Assembly: GCA_019828595.1 (NCBI GenBank)
Contig: JAHQRK010000001.1
Coordinates: 2,542,001 to 2,606,000 of the forward strand
Source: Aphanomyces cochlioides
Taxonomy: Eukaryota > Oomycota > Saprolegniomycetes > Saprolegniales > Verrucalvaceae
DNA: 64,000 nucleotides
Direction of reading: 5' to 3'
Each line of letters opens with the position of its first letter. Position 1 is the stretch's first letter. The position numbers and the translations under genes were made by a program. Positions 40,362-53,851 of the stretch are shown here, in pieces. A model generated the notes under the pieces. It was not told the origin of the DNA. It was given only the letters and a program-made list of their open reading frames with translations, and did not search any database.

Positions 40362-42470
40362 TTGCGCAAAATAGAGTTAAATGCACCCAATCATGCATTC
40401 TCACTTCACAAAATGCAGTCAAGAAGCGACTTTACCATCGAGGAGGCGCGACGAAACCGCATCAGCGAATCCACTCGCACTGGATATGCCTCAGGTATCA
40501 ATCAAATTGTAAAATGGGCACAGGCACATGGCGAATCTCAATTCATTATTCCTTCGCCGGATTATGATGATAAATTCACGATTGATCTTACTGTTTTTAC
40601 CTATTCGGACTTCTTGGCCTTTTTAGAATGGACTGTTAACAACAAGAAACCGATTTCAGCACAAACCCATCGTAGTGCTGTCAAAAGCCTTTATAAAGAT
40701 CAAAAACTTGAGCTGCCTGAAGGCTATAATGACGACATGAAAGAAACATATTCAGGTAGTCAAGTTCATTTTCAAGTTCAATATAATTTCATTGATAGGA
40801 ATAAAAAAACGTTTTGCAAAGGTAATGCAAACTGGTAGTAATGTCGATACGGGAAAGTGTGCTTTGATTTTCACAACTTTCGAAGACTTGTGTCAAAAGA
40901 GTTTGTTTTTGTGTGACGGAGGATTTACTCATATATTCTTGATACTTACATGGAACTTAATGTGCCGCTCACAGTCAACAGAGACAGTGCGGTAAAATTG
41001 ACCCACAGTATTCGAATTAGTCAGGTTTGTAGGTTTGGTCATATTTCATCTGAAGAAGATGCAATTGGATTTACATTTTTTAAATCGAAAACAAAGCAAG
41101 AAGGTATAATAAATCACGAAATTTGGGTCATTTATCAATGTAGGAGAGACAAATAAGGATCCAAAGCATTGCTATAGCAATCCACTCAAACCGTCTGTGT
41201 GTTTATTCGTAGCTCTTGGCATCTATTTAGCATGCAACAGCCAAATTACCTCTGACAGTCTTTTTCCTGGATCACGACAAAAGGTTTAAACAATCGTAGT
41301 TATCAAAATTGATATTTATTAATTAGGATCGATTTAGCAAGAGCTTGAGCAAAATGTTGACTGAAAATGGCGATAATACGTCAAAATCAGGAAAAAGGAA
41401 ATCGGCACTCACTCAATTCGAAAGGGAGTTGCCACTTATGCTTGTTCAGGGACAACTGGAGGTCCGTCAATTGTAAGCGTCTGCTTGCGATGTGGGTGGT
41501 CTATTGGTAATGTGATGGAGAGATATTTCAGATATGAAGCAGCCGGTGATGAATTCACTGGTCGCGTTGTAGCAGGTTTGCCCGTTAATAGTGCTCAGTT
41601 TGCCATTCTACCTCCTCACTTCTCAAATTCCCATCATCCTGCTGTTGTCAATATGCTTCGGCTCATGTTTCCAAATTTATCTACAATATCCCATTTGTAT
41701 TGCGTCATTCGTTTGATACTGGCAAGCCTTGTGTATCATCACGATTTTCTTGTCGAAATTTTGCCACCTCAACATGCTTTGTTATCAACTGCATTATTTC
41801 GAAATCAATCGTCGCAATAATGCCTAGAGAGTCTCTTAATTACAGGTGATGAATCACCAATAATGCGCTCTACAGGAATACCTCCTCATATTGAGGTGTA
41901 CAAGAAGCTTGACAGAAACTACAATTCAATTACTTCTATTCCAAAAGTTATCTACGAAGGAATTTCTAAACTACTTGATGAAAAAGGTGCTGCATCGGGA
42001 AATATCACCAAAGATGTTCTTGAATCAACGATATCTGGTGCTATGTCAAAGTTGTCCCCTCATTTGAATCAACAGACAGCTCAAATTGACGATAGCTCCT
42101 ATAATATTGATTGCTCAGCTGAATAGTGGAAGGAGAAACTCATGATTTTACCCGATAATTTCGTTTTCCCCAGTGTGGACGTTGCGACAGCCTGGAAACT
42201 ATGGTGGCTTGACAATCCTGCCCAAAAATTGATTCCATTTTCAAAGATGAAATTGTCTTTCTTACCTAGCAGATTGTTAAAGAATATACTGGCTGAGTGG
42301 ACGTACTTGATGTCGAGGATGGAGCGACACTTTGAAGAAATTGTGGGCCACAAGATGCCCAAGAATCCATCGGAAATAAAGCGATGGAGCAGCCAGCTCA
42401 AAATCTTGACGGCAGTGAAGCTCATGAGGACGTACGAAAGGACAAGGAAGGGCACGACAACTGTCGTCTG
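40362..42470 (+). mobile_element. Degenerate Crypton-type tyrosine recombinase element
   Basis: Reading along the plus strand in shifting frames and across probable short introns: an N-terminal core-binding region (TRTGYASGINQIVKWAQAHG, QTHRSAVKSLYKDQ); a block with LTWNLMCR, DAIGFTFFKSKTKQEG and a conserved CYSNPLKPSVCLFVALGIYL; the recombinase box HSIRKGVATYACSGTTGGPS (His-x-x-Arg); and a candidate tyrosine in ERYFRYEAAGD. The C-terminal part, LPDNFVFPSVDVATAWKLWW, resembles the GCR1_C DNA-binding domain of Cryptons. A frameshift near 40995 and stop codons near 41818 and 42124 break the gene. Cryptons move through a tyrosine recombinase and lack terminal repeats, and none are seen here. Related elements are known from oomycetes. 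Confidence 0.75.
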
Positions 42471-43253
42471 AGCTAGTGTTCCATCTATAAACTACAATAC
42501 ATGAGTCATTCAATGTTTTTCCATCGTTATCGCTTACCTCTTGATTGCTGCCCATGTTGTTCATCTCCGAAAATGCAATTGTGAGTTGAGATGTAATCCA
42601 CCAATCAGTAGACCAACAGAAAAATGATTGGACAAAATACTGCAGTTGTGTGTGCTCTCAGCAAATTCCGATAACAAGTCATGTAATGAGATCAGATGGC
42701 TGTGCTGACTCCTGCTCAAAAAATATAGCTATTTTAAAAATTAGTTCAATAATTATTTAGTCCGGCTATTACTTCGATAAAGTAAATTAAATAGAATAGT
42801 AAACTTATTTTGATTAAGTTAGCTATTTAATCTTGACAACACTTGATAAAGTAAATTTTGAATGTAATTAAGCGAGGGGGACAGACAAGATGACAACAGG
42901 ACAACTTCCCGACAAGCACCACCCAAATCTTCACCCTGACGCAGTCATGAGACTGCGAACACTTGACACGCTAACGTTAGATCACACTCGACACGCCAAA
43001 TCTAGCGTGCACGCTATCCGCAGAGCAAGCAGTAGAATACGGATACAAAGAAAGAATGAACGACTTTTGGGATGAGTGGACCTCCTTCGCGCATGAAGAC
43101 GACGACGTCGAAGTGTCTGTCGCGATTGCTGAGCTCAATATGCTGAGAAGTGGTGACCAAAATAAGCAACGTGGAGGGTCCAGAAGCGGCAGAAGCGCGA
43201 ACATTTTGCGCTGCCGCGGTGTCTACGCCGTCCAGCTTGAAGTTCCCTTGTGG
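42471..43253. other. Left flank of the tandem array
   Basis: A/T-rich to about 42870, then G+C-rich. It contains a repeat copy (GGACAACTTCCCGACAA at 42899, AAATCTTCACCCTGACGCAG at 42925, hairpin CGCAGTC..GACTGCG at 42939-42956). A plus-strand acidic frame from about 43020 to 43140 (AEQAVEYGYKERMNDFWDEW) looks protein-like but has no recognised family. It may be an exon of an unrelated or truncated gene joined to the array by rearrangement. Confidence 0.4.
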
Positions 43254-43343
43254 AACACGTTTATCCGGAATGCTGATCAAGAAGGTGGCTCTCCAAGATA
43301 TTCCTTGGGGTACAAGTCGAAGTTGTTCAATTCATTACTCGAG

Positions 43344-44854
43344 TTATCTAATAAGAAGATTCACCACTTGCACGTCCATGGGTACGAGCGGACTGCGGAG
43401 TGGCTCCTTCGAGCGCGTTTGCATCGTTGGATGCTTGGTCGATTCCAAGACGGGACGAGCTTCCCCTTGGACACTGGATCGCGCGTGGGTTCGACCTTGG
43501 ACATGCGTCGTCCAAAACTGGGCAACCACTGCCATACCGCCACTGTCGTCGTGAACAACACAGCCAAGAGCTGCACAACCAACAGCATGTGAAAGTCCAC
43601 CACGTTGGGCGTGACTGGATTGACGGCGGCAGCAGGGCGAGGACCGACCACCTTGGGCGGGTCGCGCTTCACACCAGCAGGGGTCTTGGATTGAAATTTC
43701 CGCTGCAGAGCCAAGCCGATGCCAGTGGTCGCATACCCATCCGCCATCAACACCGCACGAATGCGCGGCGCAGGCATATACACAAACTCCTTCACACGTT
43801 CCGGCCTGTTCGTCAGACGTCAGTACATCATGACACCAACGCAGCACAAACGTACCACGTATCGTACAGACTCGAAAAGACCTGTCGAGCTTCGACACGG
43901 ACCAGCAAGAAATTGTCGTGGAGCGCTTCACGCACGAACTCCTTCAACAGCGAATACTGTGGCTCCAACTCTTCCTTCGTGCATGTCTCGACAGTGATGC
44001 CAAGCAGCTTCACGACAAGATGGCGCTTCCATCCTAAGACCACGGGTGAGAGACGCAAACACAGCCACTCTACCTCCTTCGGTACGATGATTCCGGGTTG
44101 CACGCGCTGTTTTGAAATACCCATAGAGCGTCTCGACACTCAGAAGAGTAGTCGCGGCCAACGCTTCGACACAATACGTGCTCGCCATGCTGATCGCTGC
44201 GTCATCGTCGGCCGACTTGCGACGCACACAAGCAGCGTCCAAGAGTGGCACAAGCAACACGTCCGCAAACGGTGCAAACGCTGCACCCAACGTATTGGCA
44301 AACGAAGCCACCACGCGACACGTGACTTGCACTACCGTCGCGTCCAAGCTCGACAGCAACTTGGATTTCACGCTTGCCTAGTCAGGAATAAGATGTGTGT
44401 GTGTCGACAATCCATACCGCGAGAGGTAGCATGTGGTCCACGACCACGTCCTTCGACTCCATTTTGGCGCGTTTGAGGGAGCTCCTCAACTTCTTCAACG
44501 CGCTTGTCATGGCGTACGCGCCACTGTATCCGTCGAGGGTGTCTCGGCAGGCGGCAATCTACACTTCGTGAGACCCACCGAGAGGACAGACGACCAACGT
44601 ACCTTAGAAAACAGCGTGTTCATCGTAGGGAGGTCGAATTCGAAAATGACCGCGTGCGTTGAAATGGAATTTCCGAATTCTCCCATGCGACGGAGGAGGA
44701 ACCACAACGCCTGAAAGCGACACCGCCGACGGACATAGTAAAAGGTTGCCATGTGTATCATCGACTGCAGTGCTATGTATATGTCGACACTGATGTCGAT
44801 CATACACATGGGGGCCACCTTGTCAGCACCCAACAGAACCAGCAGGGACCACAC
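43344..44854 (-). CDS. CLASP N-terminal (HEAT/TOG) domain gene segment, array copy 1
   Basis: Spliced minus-strand gene segment with four short introns: 44559-44602, 44378-44417, 44034-44073 and 43806-43855. Exons in order give LLRRMGEFGNS..NTLFSK; IAACRDTLDGYSGAYAMTSA..LPLA; ASVKSKLLSSLDATVVQVTC, RVVASFANTLGAAFAPFADV, LLVPLLDAACV; GWKRHLVVKLLGITVETC, LLKEFVREALHDNFLLVRVE, ARQVFSSLYDTW; and PERVKEFVYMPAPRIRAVLM followed by a basic, Pro-rich linker. The order of HEAT helices, the ARxxFxxxxxxWPER pattern and the linker match the CLASP_N domain of microtubule-stabilising CLASP/MAST proteins. The true first exon is uncertain: the frame can be followed to an ATG at 44854, but its first 45 residues look unconserved. 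The 3' end is also uncertain (stops at 43344, 43348 and 43361 in the three frames). Copy 1 is the array's left end. Confidence 0.65.
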
Positions 44855-45143
44855 AAGTCATTCCTATCGTCGTCGTCTGCTTCATCCATGTCATATCTAC
44901 TCCCACCTGGTCTGAGTTGCATTCTGTCTTGAGACGTTTCTCGTCATTGGAGCCAACGGAGAGGCTCCATCAGCGGGGAGGATCGACGCAAGTTGGCGCC
45001 TTTCTTGCGCGTTTCCAATCTTTGGGCAATCAGGTGGTTGTCCGGAAAGATTGAACACGTTTATCCGGAATGCTGATCAAGAAGGTGGCTCTCCAAGATA
45101 TTCCTTGGGGTACAAGTCGAAGTTGTTCAATTCATTACTCGAG

Positions 45144-46654
45144 TTATCTAATAAGAAGATTCACCACTTGCACGTCCATGGGTACGAGCGGACTGCGGAG
45201 TGGCTCCTTCGAGCGCGTTTGCATCGTTGGATGCTTGGTCGATTCCAAGACGGGACGAGCTTCCCCTTGGACACTGGATCGCGCGTGGGTTCGACCTTGG
45301 ACATGCGTCGTCCAAAACTGGGCAACCACTGCCATACCGCCACTGTCGTCGTGAACAACACAGCCAAGAGCTGCACAACCAACAGCATGTGAAAGTCCAC
45401 CACGTTGGGCGTGACTGGATTGACGGCGGCAGCAGGGCGAGGACCGACCACCTTGGGCGGGTCGCGCTTCACACCAGCAGGGGTCTTGGATTGAAATTTC
45501 CGCTGCAGAGCCAAGCCGATGCCAGTGGTCGCATACCCATCCGCCATCAACACCGCACGAATGCGCGGCGCAGGCATATACACAAACTCCTTCACACGTT
45601 CCGGCCTGTTCGTCAGACGTCAGTACATCATGACACCAACGCAGCACAAACGTACCACGTATCGTACAGACTCGAAAAGACCTGTCGAGCTTCGACACGG
45701 ACCAGCAAGAAATTGTCGTGGAGCGCTTCACGCACGAACTCCTTCAACAGCGAATACTGTGGCTCCAACTCTTCCTTCGTGCATGTCTCGACAGTGATGC
45801 CAAGCAGCTTCACGACAAGATGGCGCTTCCATCCTAAGACCACGGGTGAGAGACGCAAACACAGCCACTCTACCTCCTTCGGTACGATGATTCCGGGTTG
45901 CACGCGCTGTTTTGAAATACCCATAGAGCGTCTCGACACTCAGAAGAGTAGTCGCGGCCAACGCTTCGACACAATACGTGCTCGCCATGCTGATCGCTGC
46001 GTCATCGTCGGCCGACTTGCGACGCACACAAGCAGCGTCCAAGAGTGGCACAAGCAACACGTCCGCAAACGGTGCAAACGCTGCACCCAACGTATTGGCA
46101 AACGAAGCCACCACGCGACACGTGACTTGCACTACCGTCGCGTCCAAGCTCGACAGCAACTTGGATTTCACGCTTGCCTAGTCAGGAATAAGATGTGTGT
46201 GTGTCGACAATCCATACCGCGAGAGGTAGCATGTGGTCCACGACCACGTCCTTCGACTCCATTTTGGCGCGTTTGAGGGAGCTCCTCAACTTCTTCAACG
46301 CGCTTGTCATGGCGTACGCGCCACTGTATCCGTCGAGGGTGTCTCGGCAGGCGGCAATCTACCCTTCGTGAGACCCACCGAGAGGACAGACGACCAACGT
46401 ACCTTAGAAAACAGCGTGTTCATCGTAGGGAGGTCGAATTCGAAAATGACCGCGTGCGTTGAAATGGAATTTCCGAATTCTCCCATGCGACGGAGGAGGA
46501 ACCACAACGCCTGAAAGCGACACCGCCGACGGACATAGTAAAAGGTTGCCATGTGTATCATCGACTGCAGTGCTATGTATATGTCGACACTGATGTCGAT
46601 CATACACATGGGGGCCACCTTGTCAGCACCCAACAGAACCAGCAGGGACCACAC
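45144..46654 (-). CDS. CLASP-domain gene segment, array copy 2
   Basis: Same gene plan as copy 1, in unit 45054-46853. All four introns and frames are preserved. It carries CTACCCTTC (base C at 46364) near the first intron acceptor, shared only with copy 3, and the TTGAACACG junction on its left. Confidence 0.6.
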
Positions 46655-46943
46655 AAGTCATTCCTATCGTCGTCGTCTGCTTCATCCATGTCATATCTAC
46701 TCCCACCTGGTCTGAGTTGCATTCTGTCTTGAGACGTTTCTCGTCATTGGAGCCAACGGAGAGGCTCCATCAGCGGGGAGGATCGACGCAAGTTGGCGCC
46801 TTTCTTGCGCGTTTCCAATCTTTGGGCAATCAGGTGGTTGTCCGGAAAGATAGAACACGTTTATCCGGAATGCTGATCAAGAAGGTGGCTCTCCAAGATA
46901 TTCCTTGGGGTACAAGTCGAAGTTGTTCAATTCATTACTCGAG

Positions 46944-48452
46944 TTATCTAATAAGAAGATTCACCACTTGCACGTCCATGGGTACGAGCGGACTGCGGAG
47001 TGGCTCCTTCGAGCGCGTTTGCATCGTTGGATGCTTGGTCGATTCCAAGACGGGACGAGCTTCCCCTTGGACACTGGATCGCGCGTGGGTTCGACCTTGG
47101 ACATGCGTCGTCCAAAACTGGGCAACCACTGCCATACCGCCACTGTCGTCGTGAACAACACAGCCAAGAGCTGCACAACCAACAGCATGTGAAAGTCCAC
47201 CACGTTGGGCGTGACTGGATTGACGGCGGCAGCAGGGCGAGGACCGACCACCTTGGGCGGGTCGCGCTTCACACCAGCAGGGGTCTTGGATTGAAATTTC
47301 CGCTGCAGAGCCAAGCCGATGCCAGTGGTCATACCCATCCGCCATCAACACCGCACGAATGCGCGGCGCAGGCATATACACAAACTCCTTCACACGTTCC
47401 GGCCTGTTCGTCAGACGTCAGTACATCATGACACCAACGCAGCACAAACGTACCACGTATCGTACAGACTCGAAAAGACCTGTCGAGCTTCGACACGGAC
47501 CAGCAAGAAATTGTCGTGGAGCGCTTCACGCACGAACTCCTTCAACAGCGAATACTGTGGCTCCAACTCTTCCTTCGTGCATGTCTCGACAGTGATGCCA
47601 AGCAGCTTCACGACAAGATGGCGCTTCCATCCTAAGACCACGGGTGAGAGACGCAAACACAGCCACTCTACCTCCTTCGGTACGATGATTCCGGGTTGCA
47701 CGCGCTGTTTTGAAATACCCATAGAGCGTCTCGACACTCAGAAGAGTAGTCGCGGCCAACGCTTCGACACAATACGTGCTCGCCATGCTGATCGCTGCGT
47801 CATCGTCGGCCGACTTGCGACGCACACAAGCAGCGTCCAAGAGTGGCACAAGCAACACGTCCGCAAACGGTGCAAACGCTGCACCCAACGTATTGGCAAA
47901 CGAAGCCACCACGCGACACGTGACTTGCACTACCGTCGCGTCCAAGCTCGACAGCAACTTGGATTTCACGCTTGCCTAGTCAGGAATAAGATGTGTGTGT
48001 GTCGACAATCCATACCGCGAGAGGTAGCATGTGGTCCACGACCACGTCCTTCGACTCCATTTTGGCGCGTTTGAGGGAGCTCCTCAACTTCTTCAACGCG
48101 CTTGTCATGGCGTACGCGCCACTGTATCCGTCGAGGGTGTCTCGGCAGGCGGCAATCTACCCTTCGTGAGACCCACCGAGAGGACAGACGACCAACGTAC
48201 CTTAGAAAACAGCGTGTTCATCGTAGGGAGGTCGAATTCGAAAATGACCGCGTGCGTTGAAATGGAATTTCCGAATTCTCCCATGCGACGGAGGAGGAAC
48301 CACAACGCCTGAAAGCGACACCGCCGACGGACATAGTAAAAGGTTGCCATGTGTATCATCGACTGCAGTGCTATGTATATGTCGACACTGATGTCGATCA
48401 TACACATGGGGGCCACCTTGTCAGCACCCAACAGAACCAGCAGGGACCACAC
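46944..48452 (-). pseudogene. CLASP-domain gene segment, array copy 3, frameshifted
   Basis: Unit 46854-48651. A 2-bp deletion at about 47330 (GTGGTCATACC where others read GTGGTCGCATACC) shifts the frame in the exon after PERVKEF, at ADGYATTG. The rest matches copy 1. It shares the CTACCCTTC variant with copy 2. Confidence 0.6.
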
Positions 48453-48741
48453 AAGTCATTCCTATCGTCGTCGTCTGCTTCATCCATGTCATATCTACTC
48501 CCACCTGGTCTGAGTTGCATTCTGTCTTGAGACGTTTCTCGTCATTGGAGCCAACGGAGAGGCTCCATCAGCGGGGAGGATCGACGCAAGTTGGCGCCTT
48601 TCTTGCGCGTTTCCAATCTTTGGGCAATCAGGTGGTTGTCCGGAAAGATAGAACACGTTTATCCGGAATGCTGATCAAGAAGGTGGCTCTCCAAGATATT
48701 CCTTGGGGTACAAGTCGAAGTTGTTCAATTCATTACTCGAG

Positions 48742-50251
48742 TTATCTAATAAGAAGATTCACCACTTGCACGTCCATGGGTACGAGCGGACTGCGGAGTG
48801 GCTCCTTCGAGCGCGTTTGCATCGTTGGATGCTTGGTCGATTCCAAGACGGGACGAGCTTCCCCTTGGACACTGGATCGCGCGTGGGTTCGACCTTGGAC
48901 ATGCGTCGTCCAAAACTGGGCAACCACTGCCATACCGCCACTGTCGTCGTGAACAACACAGCCAAGAGCTGCACAACCAACAGCATGTGAAAGTCCACCA
49001 CGTTGGGCGTGACTGGATTGACGGCGGCAGCAGGGCGAGGACCGACCACCTTGGGCGGGTCGCGCTTCACACCAGCAGGGGTCTTGGATTGAAATTTCCG
49101 CTGCAGAGCCAAGCCGATGCCAGTGGTCGCATACCCATCCGCCATCAACACCGCACGAATGCGCGGCGCAGGCATATACACAAACTCCTTCACACGTTCC
49201 GGCCTGTTCGTCAGACGTCAGTACATCATGACACCAACGCAGCACAAACGTACCACGTATCGTACAGACTCGAAAAGACCTGTCGAGCTTCGACACGGAC
49301 CAGCAAGAAATTGTCGTGGAGCGCTTACGCACGAACTCCTTCAACAGCGAATACTGTGGCTCCAACTCTTCCTTCGTGCATGTCTCGACAGTGATGCCAA
49401 GCAGCTTCACGACAAGATGGCGCTTCCATCCTAAGACCACGGGTGAGAGACGCAAACACAGCCACTCTACCTCCTTCGGTACGATGATTCCGGGTTGCAC
49501 GCGCTGTTTTGAAATACCCATAGAGCGTCTCGACACTCAGAAGAGTAGTCGCGGCCAACGCTTCGACACAATACGTGCTCGCCATGCTGATCGCTGCGTC
49601 ATCGTCGGCCGACTTGCGACGCACACAAGCAGCGTCCAAGAGTGGCACAAGCAACACGTCCGCAAACGGTGCAAACGCTGCACCCAACGTATTGGCAAAC
49701 GAAGCCACCACGCGACACGTGACTTGCACTACCGTCGCGTCCAAGCTCGACAGCAACTTGGATTTCACGCTTGCCTAGTCAGGAATAAGATGTGTGTGTG
49801 TCGACAATCCATACCGCGAGAGGTAGCATGTGGTCCACGACCACGTCCTTCGACTCCATTTTGGCGCGTTTGAGGGAGCTCCTCAACTTCTTCAACGCGC
49901 TTGTCATGGCGTACGCGCCACTGTATCCGTCGAGGGTGTCTCGGCAGGCGGCAATCTACACTTCGTGAGACCCACCGAGAGGACAGACGACCAACGTACC
50001 TTAGAAAACAGCGTGTTCATCGTAGGGAGGTCGAATTCGAAAATGACCGCGTGCGTTGAAATGGAATTTCCGAATTCTCCCATGCGACGGAGGAGGAACC
50101 ACAACGCCTGAAAGCGACACCGCCGACGGACATAGTAAAAGGTTGCCATGTGTATCATCGACTGCAGTGCTATGTATATGTCGACACTGATGTCGATCAT
50201 ACACATGGGGGCCACCTTGTCAGCACCCAACAGAACCAGCAGGGACCACAC
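48742..50251 (-). pseudogene. CLASP-domain gene segment, array copy 4, frameshifted
   Basis: Unit 48652-50450. A 1-bp deletion at about 49326 (GCGCTTACGC for GCGCTTCACGC) breaks the exon at KEFVREALHD. The rest matches copy 1. Confidence 0.6.
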
Positions 50252-50540
50252 AAGTCATTCCTATCGTCGTCGTCTGCTTCATCCATGTCATATCTACTCC
50301 CACCTGGTCTGAGTTGCATTCTGTCTTGAGACGTTTCTCGTCATTGGAGCCAACGGAGAGGCTCCATCAGCGGGGAGGATCGACGCAAGTTGGCGCCTTT
50401 CTTGCGCGTTTCCAATCTTTGGGCAATCAGGTGGTTGTCCGGAAAGATAGAACACGTTTATCCGGAATGCTGATCAAGAAGGTGGCTCTCCAAGATATTC
50501 CTTGGGGTACAAGTCGAAGTTGTTCAATTCATTACTCGAG

Positions 50541-52051
50541 TTATCTAATAAGAAGATTCACCACTTGCACGTCCATGGGTACGAGCGGACTGCGGAGTGG
50601 CTCCTTCGAGCGCGTTTGCATCGTTGGATGCTTGGTCGATTCCAAGACGGGACGAGCTTCCCCTTGGACACTGGATCGCGCGTGGGTTCGACCTTGGACA
50701 TGCGTCGTCCAAAACTGGGCAACCACTGCCATACCGCCACTGTCGTCGTGAACAACACAGCCAAGAGCTGCACAACCAACAGCATGTGAAAGTCCACCAC
50801 GTTGGGCGTGACTGGATTGACGGCGGCAGCAGGGCGAGGACCGACCACCTTGGGCGGGTCGCGCTTCACACCAGCAGGGGTCTTGGATTGAAATTTCCGC
50901 TGCAGAGCCAAGCCGATGCCAGTGGTCGCATACCCATCCGCCATCAACACCGCACGAATGCGCGGCGCAGGCATATACACAAACTCCTTCACACGTTCCG
51001 GCCTGTTCGTCAGACGTCAGTACATCATGACACCAACGCAGCACAAACGTACCACGTATCGTACAGACTCGAAAAGACCTGTCGAGCTTCGACACGGACC
51101 AGCAAGAAATTGTCGTGGAGCGCTTCACGCACGAACTCCTTCAACAGCGAATACTGTGGCTCCAACTCTTCCTTCGTGCATGTCTCGACAGTGATGCCAA
51201 GCAGCTTCACGACAAGATGGCGCTTCCATCCTAAGACCACGGGTGAGAGACGCAAACACAGCCACTCTACCTCCTTCGGTACGATGATTCCGGGTTGCAC
51301 GCGCTGTTTTGAAATACCCATAGAGCGTCTCGACACTCAGAAGAGTAGTCGCGGCCAACGCTTCGACACAATACGTGCTCGCCATGCTGATCGCTGCGTC
51401 ATCGTCGGCCGACTTGCGACGCACACAAGCAGCGTCCAAGAGTGGCACAAGCAACACGTCCGCAAACGGTGCAAACGCTGCACCCAACGTATTGGCAAAC
51501 GAAGCCACCACGCGACACGTGACTTGCACTACCGTCGCGTCCAAGCTCGACAGCAACTTGGATTTCACGCTTGCCTAGTCAGGAATAAGATGTGTGTGTG
51601 TCGACAATCCATACCGCGAGAGGTAGCATGTGGTCCACGACCACGTCCTTCGACTCCATTTTGGCGCGTTTGAGGGAGCTCCTCAACTTCTTCAACGCGC
51701 TTGTCATGGCGTACGCGCCACTGTATCCGTCGAGGGTGTCTCGGCAGGCGGCAATCTACACTTCGTGAGACCCACCGAGAGGACAGACGACCAACGTACC
51801 TTAGAAAACAGCGTGTTCATCGTAGGGAGGTCGAATTCGAAAATGACCGCGTGCGTTGAAATGGAATTTCCGAATTCTCCCATGCGACGGAGGAGGAACC
51901 ACAACGCCTGAAAGCGACACCGCCGACGGACATAGTAAAAGGTTGCCATGTGTATCATCGACTGCAGTGCTATGTATATGTCGACACTGATGTCGATCAT
52001 ACACATGGGGGCCACCTTGTCAGCACCCAACAGAACCAGCAGGGACCACAC
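50541..52051 (-). CDS. CLASP-domain gene segment, array copy 5
   Basis: Unit 50451-52250, same plan and frames as copy 1, no indel seen. Confidence 0.6.
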
Positions 52052-52340
52052 AAGTCATTCCTATCGTCGTCGTCTGCTTCATCCATGTCATATCTACTCC
52101 CACCTGGTCTGAGTTGCATTCTGTCTTGAGACGTTTCTCGTCATTGGAGCCAACGGAGAGGCTCCATCAGCGGGGAGGATCGACGCAAGTTGGCGCCTTT
52201 CTTGCGCGTTTCCAATCTTTGGGCAATCAGGTGGTTGTCCGGAAAGATTGAACACGTTTATCCGGAATGCTGATCAAGAAGGTGGCTCTCCAAGATATTC
52301 CTTGGGGTACAAGTCGAAGTTGTTCAATTCATTACTCGAG

Positions 52341-53851
52341 TTATCTAATAAGAAGATTCACCACTTGCACGTCCATGGGTACGAGCGGACTGCGGAGTGG
52401 CTCCTTCGAGCGCGTTTGCATCGTTGGATGCTTGGTCGATTCCAAGACGGGACGAGCTTCCCCTTGGACACTGGATCGCGCGTGGGTTCGACCTTGGACA
52501 TGCGTCGTCCAAAACTGGGCAACCACTGCCATACCGCCACTGTCGTCGTGAACAACACAGCCAAGAGCTGCACAACCAACAGCATGTGAAAGTCCACCAC
52601 GTTGGGCGTGACTGGATTGACGGCGGCAGCAGGGCGAGGACCGACCACCTTGGGCGGGTCGCGCTTCACACCAGCAGGGGTCTTGGATTGAAATTTCCGC
52701 TGCAGAGCCAAGCCGATGCCAGTGGTCGCATACCCATCCGCCATCAACACCGCACGAATGCGCGGCGCAGGCATATACACAAACTCCTTCACACGTTCCG
52801 GCCTGTTCGTCAGACGTCAGTACATCATGACACCAACGCAGCACAAACGTACCACGTATCGTACAGACTCGAAAAGACCTGTCGAGCTTCGACACGGACC
52901 AGCAAGAAATTGTCGTGGAGCGCTTCACGCACGAACTCCTTCAACAGCGAATACTGTGGCTCCAACTCTTCCTTCGTGCATGTCTCGACAGTGATGCCAA
53001 GCAGCTTCACGACAAGATGGCGCTTCCATCCTAAGACCACGGGTGAGAGACGCAAACACAGCCACTCTACCTCCTTCGGTACGATGATTCCGGGTTGCAC
53101 GCGCTGTTTTGAAATACCCATAGAGCGTCTCGACACTCAGAAGAGTAGTCGCGGCCAACGCTTCGACACAATACGTGCTCGCCATGCTGATCGCTGCGTC
53201 ATCGTCGGCCGACTTGCGACGCACACAAGCAGCGTCCAAGAGTGGCACAAGCAACACGTCCGCAAACGGTGCAAACGCTGCACCCAACGTATTGGCAAAC
53301 GAAGCCACCACGCGACACGTGACTTGCACTACCGTCGCGTCCAAGCTCGACAGCAACTTGGATTTCACGCTTGCCTAGTCAGGAATAAGATGTGTGTGTG
53401 TCGACAATCCATACCGCGAGAGGTAGCATGTGGTCCACGACCACGTCCTTCGACTCCATTTTGGCGCGTTTGAGGGAGCTCCTCAACTTCTTCAACGCGC
53501 TTGTCATGGCGTACGCGCCACTGTATCCGTCGAGGGTGTCTCGGCAGGCGGCAATCTACACTTCGTGAGACCCACCGAGAGGACAGACGACCAACGTACC
53601 TTAGAAAACAGCGTGTTCATCGTAGGGAGGTCGAATTCGAAAATGACCGCGTGCGTTGAAATGGAATTTCCGAATTCTCCCATGCGACGGAGGAGGAACC
53701 ACAACGCCTGAAAGCGACACCGCCGACGGACATAGTAAAAGGTTGCCATGTGTATCATCGACTGCAGTGCTATGTATATGTCGACACTGATGTCGATCAT
53801 ACACATGGGGGCCACCTTGTCAGCACCCAACAGAACCAGCAGGGACCACAC
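52341..53851 (-). CDS. CLASP-domain gene segment, array copy 6
   Basis: Unit 52251-54050, intact relative to copy 1. Its left junction carries the TTGAACACG variant. Confidence 0.6.

Noticed and set aside
43400..44476. 358-residue plus-strand frame repeated in most array units
   Set aside because: It is rich in Arg, His, Ser and Thr as expected for the complement of the minus-strand CLASP gene, crosses its introns, and has no domain. The minus-strand reading has conserved HEAT helices and proper splice sites.
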